NCBI GenBank assembly: GCA_023229175.1
Contig: JALNZV010000054.1
Span: 1-7,372, forward strand
Reading direction: 5' to 3'
Length of the DNA stretch: 7,372 nucleotides
From: Tissierellaceae bacterium
Lineage (GTDB): Bacteria > Bacillota > Clostridia > Tissierellales > Tissierellaceae
The notes beneath the pieces are model-generated. The model was not told where the DNA came from. It made no database searches and was given only the letters and a program-made list of their open reading frames with translations. Shown in pieces: positions 1-7,372 of the stretch; positions within the stretch are counted from its first letter, which is position 1, and each line of letters starts with the position of its first letter. Both the position numbers and the translations under genes were made by a program.

Positions 1-3000
1 AAATGCCCGGAAATGCCTATCAGTAGACAGAGATCCTATCGAAACCCCACCAGTAGAAACAGAGGTAGTCCATTTACTGCCAGCCCACATAGTATTTGCA
101 TCAAATGACCACCCTGCAATTTTATTGGTAGAACCAAGTTGCAAAACGATATTGCCTCCAGTAACCCCTAGAAATCCCCAATTTGTAGGACTGCTATGAT
201 ACAAAGCCACTCGGTTTCCTACATCCTTTTGGGCGGTAACGGAATAATTATTGGTCACATCATTTGCTCCAAGAAAAACCCCTATAAAAGTATCATCGTC
301 TGGTGTGAAGACAGTCGGCCCACCATACATATAATACTTCGTGAAATTCCATTGCCCAAAATTAGCAGTACCATTTGCATTCAATCGCCAATTAGATGTC
401 CACATTGATTCGTTATCAAAGTTGACACCTGCAATTTTAGAATTGCCCAAACTATCTGATCGAAAAATATCCCGATATCCAACACCTGGTTTTCTAACGC
501 CAATTTGAATTCCATAGATAGGAGTGGATGGAAAGGAATTTGCTGTGTCTGGATTGGATACAACCCCGACTCTTATCAGTTTAATAGCAGGGACAAGCGG
601 ATCCAATACACTGTCGTAATTAAACATTCCAAACCCAGCTCGTAAATTGGAAGCACCTCCATCTACTGTTGCACTCACAGTAGGGTTGTTTGACATTACT
701 ATAAACCTGTTTCCTCCAGTATTCCTGCCCATGTAGTCGGTTCCAAAATGCCACCCTGCTATTTGGTTCGTCGAACCAAGTTGGAACAAGGAAGTGTTTT
801 GGTATTTATGCTCTATACCCCAATTAGTACTATTTGTATAGAACATTTTTATATACTCAATTGTGCTTACTCTTATTTGAAAATGCCTCAAAGAAGAGTT
901 TATTTCCATTACTGGAGTAGTTGTGTTTGGTATTGTTACTTGCGACGCAAAAGTTGAATTTGTAAAATTCCATCCCGCTATTCTATTTCTAGAACCTAAA
1001 TGGAAAACCTCTCCGAAACTAGTCCTACCCCGAATCCCCCAATCCCCATCAGTATCAGCATGTTGGAAATATAACGATATATAATTATCCCCGGAAGATT
1101 TTATTATGATATTCGGTTCACTATATTGTGGCTGAGAAACAAAAAAGTTAGCTTGAAGAAAAATCCCCACACTGTTAGCGGAAAAAGGATCGTTGAATGA
1201 CAACAAACCGGTATATAAAAGGTTCCCATCAATTTTCCAACCACCAATAGTTCCTTGTTGGAAATTCAAAGTCATCCCCTCTATGTAGGTAGTGGTAATG
1301 ATTTGTGCTTGCAGCCAAACAGTATTTATCAAAGTATTGACAAGGTAGCCCCCAGAAATAACAGTTGTGTCTAATTGAGCCTTTCCAATTAAGTCAGAAA
1401 AGGCCAAATCCCCCAAACTACTTGCAAATGTAGATAGTTGATTGTCTGTATAGTATTCACTTCCTGCCAAAGCATTGTTGTATGCGGCATTTGCTTTTGC
1501 AGTTGCATCGTCAGCGGCAGTACTTATGGCTGAATTTTGCGCATCGGTTGCAAGGGTAATGGCATACCCCCGAGTACTGACATCGTTGGTTGTAGTCCCT
1601 CCACCTGCAACTACAAACCGACCGCGAAGGAAAACATTGTCAGAATATAAACCAAAGCCGCTAAGCGATCCCAAAACAGAATCTACAATACCAGCAAGGT
1701 TCCCTAAACGAACTTTAGTAATTTGTGCATATACTACGTCCAAGTATGGGGCGTTGTTGTCACTTGAAGTAATATATAAATATCCCCGTCTTGCTGGAGT
1801 GCTGCTGTTAATGCGACCTACAACATCATTTACTGCTGCGGTAGAGGTACCGGATGTCAGTGTAAGCCGCATTGTCCCGTTTGCAGTATTGATATTGCTT
1901 ACTATTGCTTCATAATATTTTAAACCGGAAGCAGTCCATTTGCTGCACATTAGCAAATCCCCGTTGACGAAAGGAATAAGAGTTGTGTCCCCTCCGGTGT
2001 CAACAGTTACATCCCAAACAGTACTAGACACTATGGTTACAGCAGATATTTTTGCCGTATCACTCACCAGCAAAGAACCATTGGTTCCCCGCATTTGGTT
2101 TATCACCAGTTCATATACATCCATTGTTTGCCGAACAGTAAGTCGGTCAATGGTGAAATGGTATCTGTTTGGGCTACCTGCTATTTTTTGAATCCTCCAA
2201 CCGGAACCACCAAAACCAGAAGTAACAGTATCTATAGAAGAAACATCGCTGTTGAACCTACTTAGCCCTGTAATGTCCATAGTGGACTGTCCTGTGATTG
2301 CTCCTTTCAACAAACTTGTTGTTTCTACAGTCAATGCCGCCCCAACGACAGCATTCCGGAAAATGCCCAAATCCCCATTGGCAAACAATTCCAGTCGTTT
2401 ATTTTCTCCAAAATACCAACGGAATCCAGTAAGGTTGTTTACTAGAGTAAAATCAAGATAATAGTTCGGGCTTGTTCCTCCTATTCTTTGGCGATAATGA
2501 GGCACGCCGCTATAACCTATCTCTAAACCGCCATCCCTTATTTGTATGCCTGTTCCTTTAATGAATCGGCTATGCAAAGTAGTCCCAAAATAAACGTCCC
2601 AATAAGACACAGCAGAACCAAAGGTATTGTGGAAGACAGAACTGCTGTAAAAAAATTGGGTAAGATCGCTTGTCCCTGTTCCAATGCCAACAGTTCCACC
2701 GGAAGCATATAAATTTCCGGCTGCTGTTAAGTTACCAGCAGGGGATATGGCAATATCATTTGCAATAGTAGCATCTGCCCTCAGAATTAAACTTGCTACG
2801 TTGATAACATTGCTACTTAAAGTAATACTTGCTTCCGCAGAACCCCGCTTGATATGCAAATGTTCATGTAGTGCATCTTGTGATAAAGTCAGTCGGGACT
2901 TCAATTCTGTTGTCCCTGTTACTTCTACGTTCCTTGTTACAAATAAGTCACGGGCTATATTTACATCAGTCCCTGCATTTAGAGAATGCGAAACCTGCAA

Positions 3001-3702
3001 ACTGCCATCGGACAAAATAATATTCCCCCCTGCAATAGTCAGATTGCCTATACCGATGGCAATACCTTCAGTAAGACCAAGTGAGCCAGCAATGTGAACA
3101 GTATGTGGGGATGGTGTTACTCGTTGGGATCCTCCTATTGCCAATTTGCCGGAAATAAACGATTCCTCCCAATTTAAAAAAGCAAGGTGTCTATTCCCAA
3201 CGTCCTCACTGGAAATGAAATGAACCCCCCTTCTTCCTGCAATAAAGCCCCCTTCTGTGCGACCTTGCAAAAGAGCGATTGGATCAGTTCCGCCCCCTGT
3301 TTGCCGCATAACATCGAAAATCCTGGACTGAACCCGCGTAGTGAAATACCAACTGCCGGAAATTTCTTCATTTACATTCCTAGACAATATATTAGAAGGA
3401 ACTAAATTAGTTGTGGCAAGTTTTCCATTATTCCAATATGTAAGTCTGTCAGTTGTCATACTGGATTCACGCACAGTCAACGGACTGTTATCCCACCTTA
3501 TTTCCTTTAATGCATTGATGTAGGTTGGTTTGTCTTCAAAATAAGATTCTAGCCAGCTAGTGCCAATTCCCCCACCACCAGAAGGATTAGAGGAACTACC
3601 ACCTAGTCCTTCTATACTAATATTAGCAGAAGTGAGATTGAGGTTTTTCAATAATTTACTTCTACCTTTTGGCGGAATGTATTGTGTACGTAATGTTGCC
3701 AT
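1..3702 (-). CDS. Large tail-fibre / receptor-binding protein, C-terminus beyond window
   Basis: The frame is open for 1234 codons and leaves the window without a stop. It starts at ATG-GCA (MATLRTQYIPPKGR); an in-frame TGA at 3706-3708 rules out an earlier start. Visible regions by residue: 1-31 a short basic N-terminal part, probably the anchor; 32-50 a Ser/Gly hinge (GLGGSSSNPSGGGG); about 120-127 EEISGSWYF, a motif often seen in fibres; 214-346 short beta-type repeats rich in Gly, Ile, Asn and Thr, likely shaft; 427-455 containing LFANGDLGIF; 531-543 ELVINQMRGTNGS; 665-698 RLGNLAGI...FVV; 714-745 an Ala-rich helix; 763-822 ending TIGGWKI; 870-1234 repeated LGSxNxIAGWxF modules. These segments match Bacteroidota phage fibre proteins as I know them. 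No catalytic motif is visible. It should bind the host surface at the tail tip. The receptor cannot be predicted, and any chaperone or lectin domain would lie outside the window. Confidence 0.85.
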   Translation of the reverse strand, partial: MATLRTQYIPPKGRSKLLKNLNLTSANISIEGLGGSSSNPSGGGGIGTSWLESYFEDKPTYINALKEIRWDNSPLTVRESSMTTDRLTYWNNGKLATTNLVPSNILSRNVNEEISGSWYFTTRVQSRIFDVMRQTGGGTDPIALLQGRTEGGFIAGRRGVHFISSEDVGNRHLAFLNWEESFISGKLAIGGSQRVTPSPHTVHIAGSLGLTEGIAIGIGNLTIAGGNIILSDGSLQVSHSLNAGTDVNIARDLFVTRNVEVTGTTELKSRLTLSQDALHEHLHIKRGSAEASITLSSNVINVASLILRADATIANDIAISPAGNLTAAGNLYASGGTVGIGTGTSDLTQFFYSSSVFHNTFGSAVSYWDVYFGTTLHSRFIKGTGIQIRDGGLEIGYSGVPHYRQRIGGTSPNYYLDFTLVNNLTGFRWYFGENKRLELFANGDLGIFRNAVVGAALTVETTSLLKGAITGQSTMDITGLSRFNSDVSSIDTVTSGFGGSGWRIQKIAGSPNRYHFTIDRLTVRQTMDVYELVINQMRGTNGSLLVSDTAKISAVTIVSSTVWDVTVDTGGDTTLIPFVNGDLLMCSKWTASGLKYYEAIVSNINTANGTMRLTLTSGTSTAAVNDVVGRINSSTPARRGYLYITSSDNNAPYLDVVYAQITKVRLGNLAGIVDSVLGSLSGFGLYSDNVFLRGRFVVAGGGTTTNDVSTRGYAITLATDAQNSAISTAADDATAKANAAYNNALAGSEYYTDNQLSTFASSLGDLAFSDLIGKAQLDTTVISGGYLVNTLINTVWLQAQIITTTYIEGMTLNFQQGTIGGWKIDGNLLYTGLLSFNDPFSANSVGIFLQANFFVSQPQYSEPNIIIKSSGDNYISLYFQHADTDGDWGIRGRTSFGEVFHLGSRNRIAGWNFTNSTFASQVTIPNTTTPVMEINSSLRHFQIRVSTIEYIKMFYTNSTNWGIEHKYQNTSLFQLGSTNQIAGWHFGTDYMGRNTGGNRFIVMSNNPTVSATVDGGASNLRAGFGMFNYDSVLDPLVPAIKLIRVGVVSNPDTANSFPSTPIYGIQIGVRKPGVGYRDIFRSDSLGNSKIAGVNFDNESMWTSNWRLNANGTANFGQWNFTKYYMYGGPTVFTPDDDTFIGVFLGANDVTNNYSVTAQKDVGNRVALYHSSPTNWGFLGVTGGNIVLQLGSTNKIAGWSFDANTMWAGSKWTTSVSTGGVSIGSLSTDRHFRAF
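103..213 (-). repeat. Tail-fibre distal repeat, copy 3
   Basis: Fibre residues 1164-1200, with ALYHSSPTNWGF then LQLGSTNKIAGWSF. It is the closest relative of copy 2 (TNWG and QLGSTNxIAGW are shared exactly), although 214 residues separate their tryptophans. Two weaker relatives lie between them: LGNSKIAGVNF near residue 1093, where Val replaces Trp, and GTANFGQWNF near 1118. More copies may follow beyond the left edge. Confidence 0.78.
745..852 (-). repeat. Tail-fibre distal repeat, copy 2
   Basis: Fibre residues 951-986, with MFYTNSTNWGI then LFQLGSTNQIAGWHF. Over the 36 bases coding for the core (751-786) it matches the copy at 109-144 in about 30 positions, counted by eye. Its tryptophan (residue 984) lies 73 residues after that of copy 1. 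The similarity at the DNA level suggests duplication or recombination within the gene. Confidence 0.78.
964..1077 (-). repeat. Tail-fibre distal repeat, copy 1
   Basis: Fibre residues 876-913. The pattern is Y-F-x(8)-DWGI-x(9)-FHLGSRNRIAGWNF. It aligns with the copies at 745-852 and 103-213 through the W-G-(I/F) step and the LGS-x-N-x-IAGW-x-F end. It is the most diverged of the three in DNA: over the 36 bases coding for the core (970-1005), about 26 match the copy at 109-144 by eye. The module follows the IGGWKI segment at residue 822. Confidence 0.75.
1468..1563 (-). other. Ala-rich helical segment of the tail fibre
   Basis: Fibre residues 714-745 run ATDAQNSAISTAADDATAKA and on through NAAYNNAL. 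The stretch is rich in Ala, Asp, Asn and Thr and has no Gly or Pro, unlike the beta-rich sequence on both sides. It is probably a short trimeric helical stalk between the RLGNLAGI...FVV segment and the region leading to the IGGW modules. This is a prediction from composition only. Confidence 0.55.
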
Positions 3703-3714
3703 GATTCATACTTA
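3703..3714 (-). other. 12-base junction between tail-tip and tail-fibre genes
   Basis: Only 12 bases lie between the TAA of the tail-tip gene and the ATG of the fibre gene, with no room for a promoter or terminator. They include a second TAA directly after the first and no Shine-Dalgarno motif. The spacing implies one transcript for both genes. Confidence 0.7.
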
Positions 3715-6700
3715 TTATATCAGTTCTTCTAAATCCATATCTGTTGTACCCATTACCAAATCAAAAGTCATTTTCTTTGGTATAAATTTACAAACAATTT
3801 CATTACGTTTGACTAGTTCATATACAAAAAGCTGGAACGGAGAATAATATCCTTTTACCTTCATGCCGGTTAAAGTGTACCTAGGTTGTTTTAATTGGGC
3901 AAAAAATACATTTAGCACATATTCCTGCAATGACACAAGCCCTCCTGAAATTCCCTTTGGGAAACCATTTAATTCTAAAGCTACTATATTATTAAAAGAA
4001 AATCCCATGAAAGAGTCAAAGTCACCACCCATAATTAAATCATCTTGTCTGACAATTAAATCATGTATATCTGCATCCGCAGGAAATGCCTGTTGTATAG
4101 AAAATTCATTATCGGGTCTTAGCATATAATCTACTTTCCTGATAATAGATTGTACAGTTCCTCCATCACTGGTTTTACCTATTATGTAAAAATTATCTGT
4201 GCCAGCAATTCTAATTATCCTACGAATAACTAATTTATTCGCAGATAATGTAGATATGGTCCACCTTCTATAGTCAGGATTAGGTACAAATGATATTACA
4301 CCATCTGATGTAACATTAGTTGTGGTTGAAAAAGTATGGTAATATTTCATTGAATCAAAATCCCCAGCAATAAGTACTCTACCAAAATCGGAAGGTATAT
4401 AAATATGAAATACCTCTCCGTCCCCACTTTGTTTATTAAATTCAATAGGACCAGCAGAATTGTCACTAACTACTTCCCCATCTAATGTAAACAGAGCTAT
4501 GTTTTTACGTGAAACACCACCAGTACCATAATTTGTATAAACTGTATCAAATCTACCACCAACCCAAAGTCTAGGTGTACTGCCATTGTGGTTTCTATAA
4601 GCTATTGTATTAATATATCCATTTGTATCAACACCAGCCTCATTACCAGTTCCAAATGCCTGCCTTGCAAAATTACTAATAGCATATTTTGCAATACCGG
4701 GAGCCGAAGTAAGAGAACCCCCACCATCTGCCTGTGTTCTGGCTTGCCTAAACGAGCCAACAATGTATATATAATCCCCAACAATTTCAAAATCAAATAT
4801 AGTATCTGTAGCAACTGTAACTGACTGTATTCTTGCCCAAGTAGTCAATGAATATGCAGCAAGTTCATGTTGTAAAGCAACATATAAAACCCCATTATGA
4901 ATCTTCATACGCCTTACCCCACCACTACCGGTATATGTTTGTAAGAATGGGAATGTATTATCTACAGAACCGTCTGCATTTAATTTAAAAACATTTGCTT
5001 GAGAACTAAAAGGTTTTGATACTCCTTTATATGTAGTAAAATCACCACCAATTAATATACCACCATCATCTGGTAATTGTATTATTGTACGAATAATACC
5101 ATCCACCTCAGAATCCGTGTTAAATGGATAGGTAAATGAAGATGCATTTGGAGTTATATATTGCACCTTTTCCAGATTTTCAAATCGTTCATTTGTAGCA
5201 TTAGTGTTCCCATAATTTCCGCTAACAAAGACACTGTAAGTACCTCTTGCCAAACCTAAATCATCCGTGCCTTGTGTAACTTCAATACTGGAATCCGTAG
5301 AAAACAAAGTATCCCCTACAATTTCATTTATTATATCTTTGTCTTCTACTTTCTTATAATCCTTAACTGTTGCAATACTATATGATGTTGCGGTAACTGA
5401 TCTTAATCCCCAACCTGCATCAAAACTATATACAGGTACTTTCCTAGATTCCATATCTACAACAGAAATGGAAATATCCTTTAAGTCAATTGGACTCTTA
5501 GGAGAAACATTTTCACCAGGAAAGTATATATCAAATGCTAAATAACCACCTTGTGGTGCAAACTCCTTATTGTTATCTGGATTATACAAAGGGATAGCAA
5601 AAACATTATCACGTCCTCTGCTATATCTAGTATTGGTAAAACTAGGAGCGTGTACACCGCCGTTCAGATCATACCATGTATTATAATTATATTGCGTAAT
5701 ATGTTTACCTGTTTCTGCCGGGAACATACATAATTCAATAGGCATTATACTAATATCATCAGTCCAATATCCTGTTCCAGCTGATATTTCACTATATTGA
5801 GTAGCTATACTCTTATTAGGAATTGTGTATTGTGCTATCACATTCCCTTCATCATCCAATAAAACTGGACGAATAAATAAAGGAAATGTTTTACCAGTTG
5901 TATCCCCCGACGCAGTCCATAAAGCTGATCCTGGTATCTCATTTGTTTCCCCAAAATGCTCTGGATCAGCTACTCTAATTTGTCCAGATAATGAAATGTA
6001 CAATACATCTGCTTGAATAAACCTTTTAGACTTAAATCTTATTCTGTATGCCGAAGCAGGCATAGGATAAATACGGACAAAACTTTCCTGTGCATCCCCT
6101 TCCTGTCCAGTTCTTACAATAAAGTTAGTCTGAAAGAAATCAGTAGTAAATCTATCTATGGAAGCACAATTTAGATGATGTGTTTCCCTAAACAAAAATT
6201 CATCGTCTTTATAATGGTCCAAAGTCTGTACTACATTGGACACATTTTCAGGTGTGACCCCTATATTTTCCTCTGAACTATATACATATTTATTAAATTC
6301 AATTTTTATTTTGTTTTTTGCAGATGTGACAGCCAAAGATGGAGTTCCTTGTATTTCATCTAATGCTTCTGCGTCATTATTAATGGTAACAGTGTCAACA
6401 TAATCAAGTGTATCAAACTCATACCTTTTACAAGGAATGGATGTTTGTGGTAAATAAAGTGTATCAATAATATAAACACTATTATTGTATATAAACAATT
6501 TTGCACCATTGGCAAATATAAGTCCTTCCAAAACTTCCTTCATTGTCATAGGTTCCCCTAATTCATCATAAAAATTCTCAGATTTAGAGTAAACTCTATG
6601 ATAAATAGTTTCTTGTGGACCTATAACTGACAATGTAGGAACATGATTAATGTATATATAATCATAGTCAATATCCAGTATGGAAAGACAGCGTTTTATT

Positions 6701-7161
6701 ATATCCAGATTCCTTAACATTCCCTTATATACATTACCATCCTCATCTAAAAAGGAAAATCTGGACAACAAAGCCAATCCATTGTTAGCGGTCAATCTTA
6801 TATCATAATTTTTTAACGAACCAAAATCATCCTGATAGACCTCTGTATCCAAATAACCGTGAAAGTTTAAATACTGACCAACTTGACCGTATCGAATATA
6901 ATGTTTCACAGCCATACCCTTTACATCAGCCTTGTAAAACTCACTTAGGAAATCAAACCTTTCGGGACTAACAATTGTTATTTCAAGACCACATCCAATT
7001 AAACAGTCTTTTGAAAATACATCAATAGAAGGGTATTGCAGAACAATATCATCCCTAACAGTTAATTGCTCCGGTGAAACGACAACAGAAGGTATCCACC
7101 ATTCCAAACGATGTCTGTTGTTTTCAAAGTCGTTCCATTCTGCATAATATTTTAGATTCAT
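3715..7161 (-). CDS. Tail-tip (hub/baseplate-type) protein with a seven-repeat beta-propeller-like domain
   Basis: A complete 1148-residue gene beginning at an ATG that overlaps the upstream stop and ending in tandem TAA TAA. Residues 1-235 look like the N-terminal part of Bacteroidota phage tail-tip proteins: MNLKYYAEWNDF, a beta-rich section with YLNFHGYLDTEVYQDDF (97-113), NGLALLSRFSFLDEDG (127-142), and MKEVLEGLIFANGAKLFIYNN (207-227), which resembles the usual 'one compartment of the hub' segment. Residues 240-680 are beta-rich and poorly recognised. Residues 690-1070 carry seven repeats with a (V/I)GG(D/S)F-like core. Residues 1076-1148 (QPRYTLTGMKVKGYY, then FDLVMGTTDMDLEELI) resemble the family's usual C-terminus. 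The position between tape measure and fibre supports a tail-tip role connecting the tube to the fibre. There is no signal peptide or membrane segment, and no lysozyme or peptidase motif that I recognise. The exact baseplate equivalent (Dit or Tal) is uncertain. Confidence 0.8.
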   Translation of the reverse strand: MNLKYYAEWNDFENNRHRLEWWIPSVVVSPEQLTVRDDIVLQYPSIDVFSKDCLIGCGLEITIVSPERFDFLSEFYKADVKGMAVKHYIRYGQVGQYLNFHGYLDTEVYQDDFGSLKNYDIRLTANNGLALLSRFSFLDEDGNVYKGMLRNLDIIKRCLSILDIDYDYIYINHVPTLSVIGPQETIYHRVYSKSENFYDELGEPMTMKEVLEGLIFANGAKLFIYNNSVYIIDTLYLPQTSIPCKRYEFDTLDYVDTVTINNDAEALDEIQGTPSLAVTSAKNKIKIEFNKYVYSSEENIGVTPENVSNVVQTLDHYKDDEFLFRETHHLNCASIDRFTTDFFQTNFIVRTGQEGDAQESFVRIYPMPASAYRIRFKSKRFIQADVLYISLSGQIRVADPEHFGETNEIPGSALWTASGDTTGKTFPLFIRPVLLDDEGNVIAQYTIPNKSIATQYSEISAGTGYWTDDISIMPIELCMFPAETGKHITQYNYNTWYDLNGGVHAPSFTNTRYSRGRDNVFAIPLYNPDNNKEFAPQGGYLAFDIYFPGENVSPKSPIDLKDISISVVDMESRKVPVYSFDAGWGLRSVTATSYSIATVKDYKKVEDKDIINEIVGDTLFSTDSSIEVTQGTDDLGLARGTYSVFVSGNYGNTNATNERFENLEKVQYITPNASSFTYPFNTDSEVDGIIRTIIQLPDDGGILIGGDFTTYKGVSKPFSSQANVFKLNADGSVDNTFPFLQTYTGSGGVRRMKIHNGVLYVALQHELAAYSLTTWARIQSVTVATDTIFDFEIVGDYIYIVGSFRQARTQADGGGSLTSAPGIAKYAISNFARQAFGTGNEAGVDTNGYINTIAYRNHNGSTPRLWVGGRFDTVYTNYGTGGVSRKNIALFTLDGEVVSDNSAGPIEFNKQSGDGEVFHIYIPSDFGRVLIAGDFDSMKYYHTFSTTTNVTSDGVISFVPNPDYRRWTISTLSANKLVIRRIIRIAGTDNFYIIGKTSDGGTVQSIIRKVDYMLRPDNEFSIQQAFPADADIHDLIVRQDDLIMGGDFDSFMGFSFNNIVALELNGFPKGISGGLVSLQEYVLNVFFAQLKQPRYTLTGMKVKGYYSPFQLFVYELVKRNEIVCKFIPKKMTFDLVMGTTDMDLEELI
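3952..5094 (-). other. Predicted seven-bladed beta-propeller (delta-60-like repeats) within the tail-tip protein
   Basis: Residues 690-1070 of the tail-tip protein repeat a pattern of a hydrophobic strand, a turn, a second strand with a Gly-Gly core, and an outer strand. The cores are ILIGGDF (702), VLYVALQ (758, degenerate), YIYIVGSF (797), LWVGGRF (865), VLIAGDF (929), FYIIG (991) and LIMGGDF (1042), spaced 40-67 residues apart. Several are followed by an outer-strand motif such as NVFKLNADGSVDNTF, NIALFTLDGEVV or NIVALELNG. The first repeat resembles the delta-60 repeat family known from secreted bacterial proteins. The blade count and propeller fold are inferred from spacing and not modelled. 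Propellers in this setting usually bind ligands, often glycans, but no ligand can be named. Confidence 0.65.
7158..7161 (-). promoter_or_regulatory. ATGA stop/start overlap between tape-measure and tail-tip genes
   Basis: The tape-measure TGA (7160-7158) shares two bases with the tail-tip ATG (7161-7159). The preceding bases (AAATCATACAGACC) contain no Shine-Dalgarno motif. Such an overlap usually means that ribosomes ending the first gene restart on the second, so both proteins come from one message. The missing ribosome-binding site fits a Bacteroidota host. Confidence 0.75.
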
Positions 7162-7372
7162 GGTCTGTATGATTTTACACGTTTATTATATGTATCTAGC
7201 ACACCTACTAATCTGTCACCTTTAATTTCAAAAACTACTTGCCCACTACCTCCAGTAGTATCTAATAAAGATTTCAATTTACTTAATGGGGCGATGACTT
7301 CCGGATTAGAGGATGCCCCAGGATATTCTCCAACCATACCTACGGTGGGGCCATATACTACGCCACCATTTG
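7158..7372 (-). CDS. Phage tail tape-measure protein, C-terminal 70 residues
   Basis: Only the 3' end is present; the reading frame enters from the right edge and ends at TGA. The 70 visible residues contain GPTVGMVGEYPGASSNPEVI (8-27) followed by APLSKLKSLL. This is the typical C-terminal signature of phage tape-measure proteins, where (M/V)GE.PG...PEVI.PL.K(L/M) is widespread. After it comes a Gly-rich patch and a short beta segment (VVFEIKGDRLVGVLDTYNK), which is the common ending of Bacteroidota phage tape measures. The protein would lie inside the tail tube, fix tail length and leave the tail during DNA delivery. The bulk of the gene, with any coiled coil or membrane segments, lies outside the window, so its length cannot be judged. 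The stop overlaps the start of the tail-tip gene. Confidence 0.88.
   Translation of the reverse strand, partial: NGGVVYGPTVGMVGEYPGASSNPEVIAPLSKLKSLLDTTGGSGQVVFEIKGDRLVGVLDTYNKRVKSYRP

Noticed and set aside
1475..1915. 146-codon open frame on the plus strand
   Set aside because: It lies opposite the fibre gene, directly antisense to the Ala-rich helix and neighbouring conserved segments. The translation is low-complexity and matches no family I know.
2649..2655. Run of seven A (seven T in the coding sense) as a phase-variation tract
   Set aside because: It is short for slippage, encodes an ordinary Phe-Phe inside an intact frame, and sits in moderately AT-rich DNA where such runs occur by chance.
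2684..3097. 137-codon open frame on the plus strand
   Set aside because: It is antisense to the repetitive fibre shaft, where biased codons keep the opposite frame open. It has no recognisable domain or start signal.
1..3702. Diversity-generating retroelement target in the fibre gene
   Set aside because: I see no reverse transcriptase, template repeat or C-terminal lectin-type variable region in the window. The repeats differ at all base types rather than at adenines only.
3665..3709. Alternative ATG seven bases upstream of the fibre start
   Set aside because: It is in a different frame and reaches a stop after about 15 codons. The in-frame ATG-GCA at 3702 opens 1234 codons.
3560..3847. 95-codon plus-strand frame crossing the tail-tip/fibre junction
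   Set aside because: It overlaps two well-supported genes on the other strand, and its Pro-rich start is the complement of the fibre's Gly-rich hinge.

Overview
The window is part of the structural (tail) region of a phage or prophage. It holds three genes, all on the minus strand, packed end to end and read from right to left: the last 70 codons of a tape-measure protein, a complete 1148-residue tail-tip (hub/baseplate-type) protein, and the first 1234 codons of a very large tail-fibre/receptor-binding protein that runs off the left edge. Almost every base is coding. I see no RNA gene, integrase, insertion sequence, CRISPR array, terminator or clear promoter.

The likely host is a member of the Bacteroidota. 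All three proteins resemble tail proteins I know from Bacteroides-type phages and prophages. No gene start has a recognisable Shine-Dalgarno sequence, and the DNA is moderately AT-rich. A tape-measure gene implies a long-tailed phage, most likely a siphovirus. This assignment is inferred from remembered family features, not from a database search.

Layout by transcription order. (1) 7372-7158: the tape-measure C-terminus, with the usual GEYPGA/NPEVIAPL signature. Its TGA stop overlaps the next ATG (ATGA). (2) 7161-3715: the tail-tip protein. It has an N-terminal baseplate/hub-like region, a beta-rich middle, a block of seven beta-propeller-like repeats with the delta-60 style (V/I)GG(D/S)F core, and then a return to the family's usual C-terminal segment. 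(3) 3702-1: the tail fibre, starting 12 bases after the previous stop. It has a short anchor, a Gly-rich hinge, a beta-rich shaft, a conserved ELVINQMRGTNG segment, an Ala-rich helix, and then a distal array of modules built around LGSxNxIAGWxF.

Together the genes would set tail length, build the tail tip and display the adhesin. The least ordinary feature is the predicted seven-bladed propeller inside the tail-tip protein, which may be a second, separate ligand-binding head next to the fibre. The rest is a conventional phage tail module.
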